From the NCBI GenBank assembly GCA_037718865.1, contig JBBJMP010000014.1, positions 62,001-126,000 of the forward strand: 64,000 bases of DNA, in the 5' to 3' direction. Origin of the DNA: JADCRZ01 sp037718865 (GTDB taxonomy: Bacteria; Bacteroidota; Bacteroidia; Chitinophagales; Chitinophagaceae). A program made the translations under genes and the position numbers. Position 1 is the first letter of the stretch, and each line of letters starts with the position of its first letter. Positions 38,053-46,929 of this stretch are shown in pieces. The notes beneath the pieces are model-generated. The model was not told the origin of the DNA. It made no database searches and saw nothing but the letters and a program-made list of their open reading frames with translations.

Positions 38053-40527
38053 ATGAGAATGATTGCAATTACGATACAGCTTCTAATCCTTTCATCATCT
38101 TTAATGGCCCAAAAAAGCGCTGGCGACATGGGCAAAATAAATGCTCAGTTAGAAAAGAGGAGGGTCATGCTGCCGAATGGATGGAGCCTTACGCCGGCAG
38201 GCCGCTCATTAGAAGTAGGCGATCTCCCATTAAACATAACCGTATCTGCTTCCGGCAGGCTCATCGCTGTAACAAACAATGGACAGGGTAAACAAAGCAT
38301 TCAATTGATTGATAGCAGAAAGGAAAAACTGATGTCTACAATCGAAATACCCAAGGCATTTTACGGCCTCAGGTTCAGTAAGGATGAGAAGTTCTTATAC
38401 GCTTCAGGTGGTAATGATAACTGGATCTTAAAGTACATCATTCAAAACAATAAGCTCATGCTGAACGACAGCATCAAACTGGGTGATAGATGGCCTGAAA
38501 AGATTTCTCCTGTTGGTATTGACATTGACGATGCAAAAAACCTGCTGTATGTGGTCACCAAGGAAAATAATTCCCTTTATGTGATCGATCTGGGCACAAA
38601 GAATATTGTACATAAGGAAAACCTGGTGAATGAAGCGTACACGTGTGTATTGTCACCTGATGCAAGGCTGTTGTACATTTCATTATGGGGCGGGAAAAGG
38701 GTGGCCGTATTTGATACGGAGACAAAAAAACTTTCTTCGTTTATTTCCGTTTCCTTAAATCCCAACGAATTAATCCTGACTAAAGATGGCATACATCTTT
38801 TTGTTGCTAATGCTGGTGACAACAGCGTTTCGGTGATCAACACAAAAACGCAGGAGATCGTGGAGACATTGGATGCTGCGCTATATCCCGTTTCGCCGGT
38901 GGGTTCCGTAACCAATGGCCTGGCGTTATCTGCTAATCAAAAAACCCTGTATATTGCCAATGCAGATAACAACGCCCTTGCCGTATTTGATGTAAGCGTG
39001 CCTGGTAAAAGCCGGTCTAAAGGATTTATTCCGGTAGGGTGGTATCCAACCAGCGTCAGGGTGGTTGACAAACGTATCTTTGTCACCAACGGAAAAGGCT
39101 TTACTTCTTTTCCCAATCCCCTGGGGCCGCAGCCTGTAAACAGGGCGGTACAATCGGAATCCCATAAGGGTGAAGAAGTAAAACCGAATAGCAGGCTTCA
39201 ATACATAGGCAATCTCATGAAAGGCACCCTCAGCATCATTGATGAGCCTGAGGAGAAGGCCCTGGCCATTTACTCTAAACATGTATATACAAATACGCCG
39301 TATACCAAACAAAAAGAGTTGATCGTTGAAGGCGAAAAAGACAACCCCATTCCAATGAAAGTGGGCAGTCCATCGCCCATTAAATATGTTTTTTATATCC
39401 TTAAGGAAAACAGAACGTATGACCAGGTTTTTGGTGATATGCCGGAGGGAAACGGGGATACATCCTTATGTTTATTTGGGGAAAAATTCACACCCAATCA
39501 ACACAAACTGGCCAGGGAATATGTGTTGCTTGATAATTTTTATGTAGATGCAGAAGTAAGTGCCGATGGGCACAATTGGAGCATGGGCGCACATGCCAAT
39601 GACTATCTGGAAAAGACATGGCCCACCAGCTACGGACGCCGTGGTGGCGCTACCGAAGGCATGGGCCGGCGGGAGATCGCCAATAATAAAGATGGGTATA
39701 TCTGGGATTTTTGCAAACGCGCCAATGTCAGTTATCGTACGTATGGCGTATTTCAGGATAAAGAGAAGGGTAATATACCATCATTGGTGGGACATGAATG
39801 CGGTTCCTTTTCAACCTATTATTTAAACAATGTAAGAGACACTACCCGGGTTCGGCAGTGGAAAAGAGACTTTGACTCTCTTATTTCGATAAAGGCGGTA
39901 CCCCGTTTTAATTCAATTCGTTTGGGAGCTGACCATACCCAGGGATTAACCGTTGGCAGACCCACTCCATTTGCCTGTGTAGCAGATAACGATTTAGCAG
40001 TAGGCTTGTTTGTAGAGCATTTAAGTAAGAGCCCGATATGGAAGGAGAGTGCCGTATTTGTGTTGGAAGATGATGCGCAAAATGGTCCCGACCATGTAGA
40101 TGCACACCGCTCTAACGCACTGGTGATAAGTCCGTACACCAAAAGAAAAATAGTAGATCATACCATGTATTCCACTTCCGGTATGCTAAGAACAATGGAG
40201 CTGATATTAGGCCTTCCGCCTATGAGCCAATATGATGCGGCAGCTACACCCATGTGGCGAAGTTTTACTTCCAGGCCGGATTTTACCCCGTTTCAATCCT
40301 TACCCTGCAATGTTGATTTGAATGATGTGAATAAAGTATTTAATACCGCCGCAAAATTATCTGCCCAACTGGATTTTTCAGAAGTAGATAAAATAGACGA
40401 TAATCTGTTTAACCAAATACTTTGGAAAGGCATCAGGGGCGAAACTGCACAGGTGCCTGCACCGAGAAGGAGCGCTTTTGTGAAGAGCGTTGTTGAAGAA
40501 GAAGAGAAATCAGGTCAAAAGAAATGA
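38053..40527 (+). CDS. YncE-type propeller fused to an alkaline-phosphatase-superfamily phosphoesterase domain
   Basis: An 824-residue exported protein (signal MIAITIQLLILSSSLMAQ). The N-terminal half (about 40-340) is a seven-bladed YncE/YVTN propeller, with blades such as NNSLYVIDLGTKNIVHKENL and VLSPDARLLYISLWGGKRVA. From about 430 it has a phosphoesterase domain: YVFYILKENRTYDQVFGDMP, then VDAEVSADGHNWSMGAHAND and VFVLEDDAQNGPDHVDAHRS, matching metal-binding motifs of the phosphoesterase/alkaline phosphatase clan. This fusion is widespread in Bacteroidota but its substrate is unknown. It lies 129 bp after SusD and may be part of that operon. Confidence 0.88.
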   Translation: MRMIAITIQLLILSSSLMAQKSAGDMGKINAQLEKRRVMLPNGWSLTPAGRSLEVGDLPLNITVSASGRLIAVTNNGQGKQSIQLIDSRKEKLMSTIEIPKAFYGLRFSKDEKFLYASGGNDNWILKYIIQNNKLMLNDSIKLGDRWPEKISPVGIDIDDAKNLLYVVTKENNSLYVIDLGTKNIVHKENLVNEAYTCVLSPDARLLYISLWGGKRVAVFDTETKKLSSFISVSLNPNELILTKDGIHLFVANAGDNSVSVINTKTQEIVETLDAALYPVSPVGSVTNGLALSANQKTLYIANADNNALAVFDVSVPGKSRSKGFIPVGWYPTSVRVVDKRIFVTNGKGFTSFPNPLGPQPVNRAVQSESHKGEEVKPNSRLQYIGNLMKGTLSIIDEPEEKALAIYSKHVYTNTPYTKQKELIVEGEKDNPIPMKVGSPSPIKYVFYILKENRTYDQVFGDMPEGNGDTSLCLFGEKFTPNQHKLAREYVLLDNFYVDAEVSADGHNWSMGAHANDYLEKTWPTSYGRRGGATEGMGRREIANNKDGYIWDFCKRANVSYRTYGVFQDKEKGNIPSLVGHECGSFSTYYLNNVRDTTRVRQWKRDFDSLISIKAVPRFNSIRLGADHTQGLTVGRPTPFACVADNDLAVGLFVEHLSKSPIWKESAVFVLEDDAQNGPDHVDAHRSNALVISPYTKRKIVDHTMYSTSGMLRTMELILGLPPMSQYDAAATPMWRSFTSRPDFTPFQSLPCNVDLNDVNKVFNTAAKLSAQLDFSEVDKIDDNLFNQILWKGIRGETAQVPAPRRSAFVKSVVEEEEKSGQKK

Positions 40528-40693
40528 GGAACGAAAAACATAGGAACACTAAACTTGCGAGTTAGTACCATTCAACAACAGGCTTCACACGGGACAAACG
40601 CTTTAATTGCAGATATATTTTTTGAAGAATGCTTAAAGATTTACATTTACGATAGACCTTTTTTTGATATTGCTGCCATTAAAAGAACAAATT

Positions 40694-41147
40694 ATGATAA
40701 GTACAACCGCCAATGCAGAAATGCATAATGCCACCAGACTAGAAGCTATAGGAGCAGGAATCATTCGATACGGACTTGCTATTGTCTTGCTATGGGTTGG
40801 CATGCTCAAGTTTACATCTTACGAGGCAGAGGGTATTAAACCGCTGGTTGAAAACAGTCCTTTTCTATACTGGGCCTATGGTATTATGAGCGTACAGGGG
40901 TTCTCCATGGTACTTGGTGTTACCGAGATCATACTGGGAATACTAATTGCCAGCAGGCCTTTCTCGCCAAAAGCTTCGGCCATAGGTATGGCAACCCGGG
41001 TATGGGTTTCCATTCCTGTCACCAATGCCGGGGCAGTTTATAGCGAAAGATCTTTTATTTCTGGGTGCGGCAGTATGGACAGCCGGGGAGGCATTAATGG
41101 CTTCAAGGATTGTTTCCTCATCAACAAGAAAGACAGTAGTTGCTTAG
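40694..41147 (+). pseudogene. DUF417/YkgB (RclC-like) membrane protein with internal deletion
   Basis: From the ATG at 40694 the protein reads as a DUF417 family member: IIRYGLAIVLLWVGMLKFTS, KPLVENSPFLYWAYGIMSVQ and GVTEIILGILIASRPFSPKA. At about 41000 the frame changes. A second frame carries the true C-terminus, PGYGFPFLSPMPGQFIAKDL then LFLGAAVWTAGEALMASRIV, stopping at 41145-41147. Between these, the segment that normally forms a transmembrane helix is absent, so the break is a deletion of roughly 50 bp, not a one-base slip. The raw frame runs on to 41242 as nonsense. Intact relatives are inner-membrane proteins tied to reactive-chlorine defence in E. coli. Confidence 0.82.
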
Positions 41148-41609
41148 ATATCTTTTGTAAAAAGCAACTACATCAAAAACTGGCGCTCATGAAACTGTTT
41201 TTGAAGTATTACTCCAACCAACACCTCAACAGATTGAAATAAAACGTAAAAGCGCCTATTACGTTTGCCAAAATTACACTCTTCAGGAAACGGTAATCAT
41301 GTAGTTAGGCATCGGCCATCTCAACACTGTTAGTGACTTGTTGGTCCGTGTGAACGATATAGAAAGTATTAGTATGCTACCCTTGATTGGGCATCGGCAA
41401 CTATTTTTAATAAAAGGCTACTTGCAACAATAATTGCAACAGTTCTAAGAATGGAAATCGTCTTCTTGTTTAATTTATTTTTTCATATTACATATTTTAA
41501 TAAAGGATAAACTACCGGGAAACGATACGCTAGCCTTTCTGTGAAATTAATATTTTTATTCATAAATTTTATTAGGTGATCGTGTTGTTGAATAATTTCT
41601 TTGACTATA
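41148..41609. other. Gap of unclear content
   Basis: A 462-bp AT-rich stretch. A 51-codon open stretch from about 41161 to 41304 reads with coding-like composition (VLLQPTPQQIEIKRKSAYYV) but has no start codon, so it may be a gene remnant. I see no promoter, RNA gene or repeat that I can name. Confidence 0.35.
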
Positions 41610-41783
41610 ATGTATAAAAACTTTTTTGAGGATGACTGGGGTTATGACTACAAGCGGTTTTGCTTTGTGCATAAGATAAACGACAATGAGAAAGTAAACG
41701 GCCTTGCTGATAAGGACCTTTTTAACGAGCGAAGAAAGATATGGCGAAGAAGGAAATACGAGAAATTGTATTATGGAACCTAA
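41610..41783 (+). CDS. Small basic protein, hypothetical
   Basis: A 57-residue ORF from the ATG at 41610 (MYKNFFEDDWGYDYKRFCFV) that ends in a strongly basic segment (RRKIWRRRKYEK). No family is recognised. It lies 38 bp before hypE on the same strand. The aromatic and acidic N-terminus with a basic C-terminus could be real, but an ORF of this length may be chance. Confidence 0.3.
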   Translation: MYKNFFEDDWGYDYKRFCFVHKINDNEKVNGLADKDLFNERRKIWRRRKYEKLYYGT

Positions 41784-41821
41784 ATAACATTCATTAAAAC
41801 GTTACAATAAATTAAGACAAC

Positions 41822-42859
41822 ATGCAGCTGCAGTGTCCAATGCCAAAGCTTGATTTTGACATCATTACGTTAGGGCATGGCAGTGGGGGTACATTAACCA
41901 ATCAATTGCTTGAAGCAGGTGTTTTCAAATTGTTCGAAAACGATCTGCTCAACAAAAGACACGATGGAGCCATATTTGATCTTCCCGGCAGGCTGGCTAT
42001 GAGTACCGACAGCTACGTTGTATCGCCCCTTTTTTTTGCCGGTGGCAACATCGGCGATCTGGCCATAAACGGAACAGTAAATGACCTTGCCATGTGCGGC
42101 GCTACAGCTAAATATTTAACCCTGGCTTTTGTATTGGAAGAAGGATTAAAGATGGAGGAATTCTGGCAGATTTTAAATACCATTAAATGTTGTTGCGAAA
42201 CAGCGAACGTTCAAATAATTACCGGTGATACAAAAGTTGTTGAAAGAGGAAAAGAAGATAAAATTTTCATTAATACGACTGGCATCGGAAATGTACACCC
42301 AAATGCAAACATTGATATCGCCAATGTGAAAGCAAGTGATGTAATAATTCTGAGTGGTCCGTTGGCTCGTCATGGGATCACCATCATGAGTCAGCGGCAG
42401 GGTTTGGAATTTGAAACATCCATCACGAGTGACACCCGGCCCCTGCAAGAAATCATTGGTGATTTGCTTGATGCATTTGGCGAACACATCCACCTGTTAC
42501 GCGACCCTACCCGTGGTGGTTTAGCAACGGTATTGAATGAGATCGCCAAAGTGGCAAAACTGGGTGTTAACATCTCTCAAAAAAATATTCCGGTAGAAGA
42601 AGAGGTATACGGTGCCTGTGAAATGCTTGGGCTTGATCCGCTATATGTTGCCAATGAAGGCTTGTTCGTTTCGGTTGTTGATGCTTCCATAGCGAACGCA
42701 TTTTTATCGCTGGTAAAAAATTGGCAGCACGGCTCGATGTCTTCCATAATCGGTGAAGTTGTGACGGAACATCCGGGCCAGGTGATTTTAAATAGTAATA
42801 TAGGCGGGCGCAGGGTGGTAAATATGTTGGCAGGTGAACAGCTTCCACGGATATGTTAA
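41822..42859 (+). CDS. hypE: [NiFe] hydrogenase maturation protein HypE
   Basis: A 345-residue HypE. It begins the core with ITLGHGSGGTLTNQLLEAGV, has the AIRS-type metal/ATP motifs (STDSYVVSPLFFAGGNIGDL and AINGTVNDLAMCGATAKYLT), and VIILSGPLARHGITIMSQRQ. It ends with the diagnostic PRIC, whose terminal Cys accepts the carbamoyl group from HypF and is dehydrated to thiocyanate, the source of the CN ligands of [NiFe] hydrogenase. No hydrogenase subunits or other hyp genes are in the window. The next gene encodes a nickel/cobalt-type transporter, which supports a role in nickel enzyme maturation. Confidence 0.93.
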   Translation: MQLQCPMPKLDFDIITLGHGSGGTLTNQLLEAGVFKLFENDLLNKRHDGAIFDLPGRLAMSTDSYVVSPLFFAGGNIGDLAINGTVNDLAMCGATAKYLTLAFVLEEGLKMEEFWQILNTIKCCCETANVQIITGDTKVVERGKEDKIFINTTGIGNVHPNANIDIANVKASDVIILSGPLARHGITIMSQRQGLEFETSITSDTRPLQEIIGDLLDAFGEHIHLLRDPTRGGLATVLNEIAKVAKLGVNISQKNIPVEEEVYGACEMLGLDPLYVANEGLFVSVVDASIANAFLSLVKNWQHGSMSSIIGEVVTEHPGQVILNSNIGGRRVVNMLAGEQLPRIC

Positions 42860-42917
42860 CAGGGATATGGAGAAAGGGGATGTATAGATTTTATGCAGGC
42901 GCTTAAAAGGTCATTTT

Positions 42918-43613
42918 ATGTGGACAGAAATTTTACCGTTTGTTTTGGCAGCGTCATTGGGTTTCAGGCATGCGTTTGAAACAGACCATTTACTGGCGGT
43001 AAGTAATATTGTCACTAAGCGCAACTCGACCTTTTTAGCCATGAAAGATGGTACCTTCTGGGGATTGGGCCACAGCTCTTCGATTTTAGTATTAGGCGTT
43101 GTTATGATATTATTGCGTTGGGTAGTTCCTGATCATTATTTTCAATCAATGGAAGGCACCGTAGGCGTCATGATCATTGTTTTGGGCATTTTCAGGTTAT
43201 GGCAGTTTTTCAGGCAAACGTCTTTGCAGATCCATACACATGAACACACACATGATGGAACAGCACACAGCCATATACACATCCATACCGATCCTGATAA
43301 TAAACAAACTCATCAGCACCTCCACAAACTATCTTTTGGTGTTGGCATCATTCACGGTTTGGCAGGAAGCGGGGTTTTGATTGGGGTAGCCATGGCTGCC
43401 ATGAAGTCTGTTGGCAGCAGCCTTTTATTTCTGCTCATATTCAGCATAGGATGTATGGCCGGTATGATGCTTGCATCCGCAGTACTCGGCCTTCCTTTCT
43501 CCAAAAAGCTGCAGTCATTCGAACGGGTAAAGCAAATACTTGTTGTTATTTCATGTATGATGTGTGTAGTAATCGGGGCCAGGATAATGATGCAAAATTG
43601 GTTTGATGTTTAA
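42918..43613 (+). CDS. UreH/NicO-like nickel (or cobalt) transporter with His-rich loop
   Basis: A 231-residue inner-membrane protein with about six helices. Helix 1 carries HAFETDH (H18...D23-H24), the HX4DH metal signature of NiCoT/UreH-type carriers. Between helices 3 and 4 there is a His-rich loop (HTHEHTHDGTAHSHIHIH) with 11 His in about 34 residues, suited to nickel or cobalt capture. Later helices contain GIIHGLAGSGVLIGVAMAAM. It lies 58 bp after hypE on the same strand, so it probably supplies nickel to the hydrogenase maturation pathway. Cobalt cannot be excluded. Confidence 0.85.
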   Translation: MWTEILPFVLAASLGFRHAFETDHLLAVSNIVTKRNSTFLAMKDGTFWGLGHSSSILVLGVVMILLRWVVPDHYFQSMEGTVGVMIIVLGIFRLWQFFRQTSLQIHTHEHTHDGTAHSHIHIHTDPDNKQTHQHLHKLSFGVGIIHGLAGSGVLIGVAMAAMKSVGSSLLFLLIFSIGCMAGMMLASAVLGLPFSKKLQSFERVKQILVVISCMMCVVIGARIMMQNWFDV

Positions 43614-43651
43614 GAATGAAATGATAAAGACAAGTATTTCCTGTTACCGGA

Positions 43652-44998
43652 TTACTTTATCTTAACAAAATAAGTAACCCCGTGATCAATCACTTTTGCC
43701 GGGTTATAGAAAGGAAGCAATTTGGACATAAAGTCCCCGGATAGATTATCCACGATCCCGAAGTCATCATCATTACATATCGCCAGCATGTCTTTTCCAA
43801 TAAGGGCGATACCTTCGGGTTTATCATGCGGATAATCGGGGAATGCCGCAATAAGGTCAACGGCTAATGATTTATTCACGGGTATAAGCGCTGCAAAACC
43901 GGGCTCATTGGTCACCGCAGCGTGTTCCAGCGTTTTATTGTTAATGACTAGACCACCGTCTGAGTCTGCAGGATCTGATATGTTGCTGGCGCCATTAATA
44001 TTGATCCGGAATACGCGTTTAAATGAGGATAACGCATTGCCCATAAGCGGAAATTCACCATCCCTTTCGAGCACCAGGAATTCTGTATTACTTATAGAGG
44101 CGATTTCACTGACTAGGTTATTGACTCTTTCCGTCTTATAGATGAACTGTTTAGTAGCTCCTGAATTAATATTAAAAAATAGAATCCGCAAAACGCCGCT
44201 CGTGCGGATCTGATTTCTGAGTGAAAGAGGTGTAGACGGATTTTCCAGGGGTGATTGCATCATACCCACCAGCCACTGCTGGTCGGGGGTAATGGTCAAT
44301 CCTTCCATACCGCGATTAGCCCGCCGTGTACTGAATACTTTAGGGATCCGGCGTCCGCCAACACCGCTTCCAAACGGGTTGATGCGTTCAATGGATCGTC
44401 CATCGGCAGTAAAATGTACAAGGTGAGGGCCGTACTCATCGCTAACCCAAAAGCTTCCATCACTGGTTATGGCAAGTCCCTCCGGATCCAGACCACTTGG
44501 GTCAAGGGGAAGAATATTTCCCAGTGCATCATAGGGGATTTCACCCGTACTTCCTTGTCCGGCAGGGTTCGGCCTGCCGGATATCAGGTTGCCAAGTTGA
44601 TCCTTGAAATGAATCGTAGTTAGTTTATGCAGCGAATCGCCTTTCAGTTCAAAAACACCTATCTGCGGATTGAAGTTTGGTACAGGGAACAATTTGCCGC
44701 CAAAGGCATCCACGTTTGGGCCCCTGTCAGTCATGAAGTAAAACAAACGATTGTTTTTATATCCGGAAGCGCTGATTACTGCCATGGCCGACCCATAACC
44801 ACCATTAAAGACAGCAGTTCCCAGGTTGTTTGTGAAAATGACGGACGTATTTTGCTGACCTGCTGAAACAGGCAGTTTGCCGCTGGCAGGAGAGTCCTTA
44901 AATATTTCATGTAAAATGTCCAGTCCCTTAGAGCACGAAGAAAATAACAGGATGAAAAAAACGCCAGGTATAATTAACCTGAATCTTTGTGTTGGCAT
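43652..44998 (-). CDS. Esterase-like activity of phytase family lipoprotein
   Basis: A 448-residue lipoprotein (PGVFFILLFSSC, mature CSKGLD). It matches the phytase-like domain family (PF13449-type): NRLFYFMTDRGPNVDAFGGK at the start of the propeller-like fold, GLDPEGLAITSDGSFWVSDE, then RRANRGMEGLTITPDQQWLV and DKPEGIALIGKDMLAICNDD. Members are secreted proteins with presumed phosphoesterase or esterase activity; few are tested. It stands alone on the minus strand, convergent with the nickel transporter gene across a 38-bp gap. Confidence 0.85.
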   Translation of the reverse strand: MPTQRFRLIIPGVFFILLFSSCSKGLDILHEIFKDSPASGKLPVSAGQQNTSVIFTNNLGTAVFNGGYGSAMAVISASGYKNNRLFYFMTDRGPNVDAFGGKLFPVPNFNPQIGVFELKGDSLHKLTTIHFKDQLGNLISGRPNPAGQGSTGEIPYDALGNILPLDPSGLDPEGLAITSDGSFWVSDEYGPHLVHFTADGRSIERINPFGSGVGGRRIPKVFSTRRANRGMEGLTITPDQQWLVGMMQSPLENPSTPLSLRNQIRTSGVLRILFFNINSGATKQFIYKTERVNNLVSEIASISNTEFLVLERDGEFPLMGNALSSFKRVFRININGASNISDPADSDGGLVINNKTLEHAAVTNEPGFAALIPVNKSLAVDLIAAFPDYPHDKPEGIALIGKDMLAICNDDDFGIVDNLSGDFMSKLLPFYNPAKVIDHGVTYFVKIK

Positions 44999-45143
44999 TA
45001 CTTATTAATTTTTAGTAAGCATATTTACTTAGCTTATGTTACCATACTGTTATCCATCAATTAATAAATAGTTACCCTTTGTTTCTGGCCTTCGGTTGCC
45101 ATTATCCTTCCGGTGAAAGGAAGATAGCGGTAACCTAACGTAT

Positions 45144-45919
45144 ATGCATAAGTTATTTTCAATGTCATGGGCCGCAATTGTCTTTATCATAATTGTTCCG
45201 TGTAACGCGTTTGCGCAAAAATTTATTTTGGGAAAAATTATTTCAGCTACGGATCAATCGGTGGTAGCGGGAGCCACTATACTTCTTAAAGGAACAAGGC
45301 ATGGTGTATCGACGGATGTAAATCCGCTGAAAGTTATGATTTCGGTTGGCATATCGGATGGGAGGATGGGAGAAATGTATTGAGCCATGGCGGCGGAATG
45401 CCTGGCTATAAGTCGACGATCATCATTATACCGGAAGCCGGGACGGGAATTATTATTTTGACCAATAAGATATCCTATTTGAACGAAGAGCTGGCAGGTG
45501 TAATAGTTGATTACCTGGATTTAAAAAAAATCAATTGGAAAGAAGCCGGTGATAATGATTGTCTTAAAAATTTTAATTTTCCATGGGACGATGAGACAGA
45601 CTCAATCAGTCAGTTGCAGTCTGTCATTCCGGGCTTAGCGCTGTACAAAGGAAGGTATGAAGATAAAGCTTATGGGAAAGCCGTTATTTTTGAAAATGGC
45701 AGCGAAGCTATTCTTGAACTTTCGCCAAGTAAAAAACAGCTTTCCGGCCGTTTGTATTACCTGGATAAAAACAGGTTAAGGATCATCTTCAATGATGGGT
45801 TCATTTCGCCTGGCGAAATCGTGTTTACCAGGGACACCGGTAATAGAATAAAAGGATTTACGTTGGAAATACCAAGCAGTGACTTTCATTTTAAATATCT
45901 CCGCTTCATAAAGAAATAA
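45144..45919 (+). pseudogene. Scar: TonB-receptor N-terminus joined to the C-terminus of a class C beta-lactamase-like hydrolase
   Basis: From the ATG at 45144 the frame gives a signal (AAIVFIIIVPCNAFAQ) and the start of a CarboxypepD_reg domain (AGATILLKGTRHGVSTDVN). At about 45325 homology switches, in another frame, to SYDFGWHIGWEDGRNVLSHG then GGMPGYKSTIIIIPEAGTGI, the C-terminal HGG motif region of CubicO/class C serine hydrolases. This frame then continues to 45919 with a beta-rich tail. The receptor's plug and barrel and the hydrolase's catalytic SxxK half are both missing. It is best read as a deletion that joined two genes; no product is expected to be active. Confidence 0.8.
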
Positions 45920-46040
45920 AAATTACTTCCTCCCTGCCAAGATGATCGCTTAATTTTGAAGTCGATGCCATGAAATATATAAATGATCACGTTTTATAAG
46001 TATTATATTTCCAACTGCTTTAAAAAACCGGATATAACAG

Positions 46041-46595
46041 ATGGATGACAAGTTTATCGATCAACTGTTTGAACAGGAAAATGTTCAAATACAGAAACTT
46101 CACGACATCGTAAAGCAAACTGTAGACGATGAAAAACTAATCATTGAGAACCTGCTTCACCCGCCTAATGAAATACTTACCAGAGGACAAGATTTTTCAG
46201 ATAAGGTAGCGCGTTTTGTTGGGAGCTGGGCATTTATTCTTACGTTTATGATTATTCTTGTTTGTTGGATTTTATTTAATACCCTTACCCCAAATAGAGA
46301 CCAATTTGATAAATACCCGTTTATTTTAATGAACCTGATCTTGTCTTGTGTGGCAGCACTACAAGCGCCAATCATTATGATCAGTCAGAACCGTCAGGAA
46401 GAAAAAGACAGGAAACGTTCTCAAAACGACTACCTGATTAATCTGAAATCAGAACTGGAAATCAGAAGTTTGCACCAGAAGATGGACTTGTTGCTGGAGG
46501 AACAACTGAAATCATTACACGACATACAGTTGAAACAGCTGGAATTACTTAAAGAGATAAATGAGAAGATCAAAGTCACAAATGAGCAGTCATAA
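46041..46595 (+). CDS. DUF1003 membrane protein
   Basis: A 184-residue protein of the DUF1003 family. After a soluble N-terminus come two transmembrane helices (WAFILTFMIILVCWILFNTL and FILMNLILSCVAALQAPIIM) with the family motif NTLTPNRDQFDKYPFILMNL between them and the conserved ISQNRQEEKDR after the second. The C-terminus is a long coiled-coil-like helix rich in Leu, Glu and Gln. Function is unknown for the family. It overlaps the next membrane-protein gene, which suggests that the two are co-expressed. Confidence 0.9.
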   Translation: MDDKFIDQLFEQENVQIQKLHDIVKQTVDDEKLIIENLLHPPNEILTRGQDFSDKVARFVGSWAFILTFMIILVCWILFNTLTPNRDQFDKYPFILMNLILSCVAALQAPIIMISQNRQEEKDRKRSQNDYLINLKSELEIRSLHQKMDLLLEEQLKSLHDIQLKQLELLKEINEKIKVTNEQS

Positions 46596-46878
46596 ATCAC
46601 CGCATATTTTGAATACATCCTCAAACCTGTTAGGGTTCTGCTTTATTGTAATAACATCTTTAAAAATTACCAATAAAATACACCAGACTTATATAGACGA
46701 AATAGTAATAGTAGGAGCATTGATTTTTATGACAAGTACTATCTGTTCATTTTTGTCCATAAGAACTGTAGTGGAAAAACAAGCTGGATTTTTGGAAAGC
46801 ATAGCGGAATATTTTTTCATTACCGGACTTTTAATTTTGTTGGTGGTAATCATGTTAATTGCCTTTGATATGCTATAA
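46561..46878 (+). CDS. Small three-helix membrane protein, hypothetical
   Basis: A protein of 105 residues from 46561, or 98 from the ATG at 46582; either start overlaps the DUF1003 gene. Hydrophobic helices are LLGFCFIVITSLKI, IVIVGALIFMTSTICSFLS and YFFITGLLILLVVIMLIAF. I do not recognise a named family. The overlap suggests translational coupling and a shared role in the membrane. Confidence 0.65.
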   Translation: MRRSKSQMSSHKSPHILNTSSNLLGFCFIVITSLKITNKIHQTYIDEIVIVGALIFMTSTICSFLSIRTVVEKQAGFLESIAEYFFITGLLILLVVIMLIAFDML

Positions 46879-46929
46879 TAGGGTAATCTTGCATAGATTT
46901 ACAGCCGCGTAATCAGCCTAAAATAACGA

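Noticed and set aside
41161..41304. Open stretch with coding-like composition after DUF417
   Set aside because: No start codon and no family match; kept only as a note on the gap.
41822..42859. HypE reading as SelD, ThiL or PurM
   Set aside because: The C-terminal PRIC and overall length are specific to HypE among this ATP-binding superfamily.
43177..43380. 67-codon frame across the His-rich loop of the nickel transporter
   Set aside because: An out-of-frame reading of the repetitive His codons.
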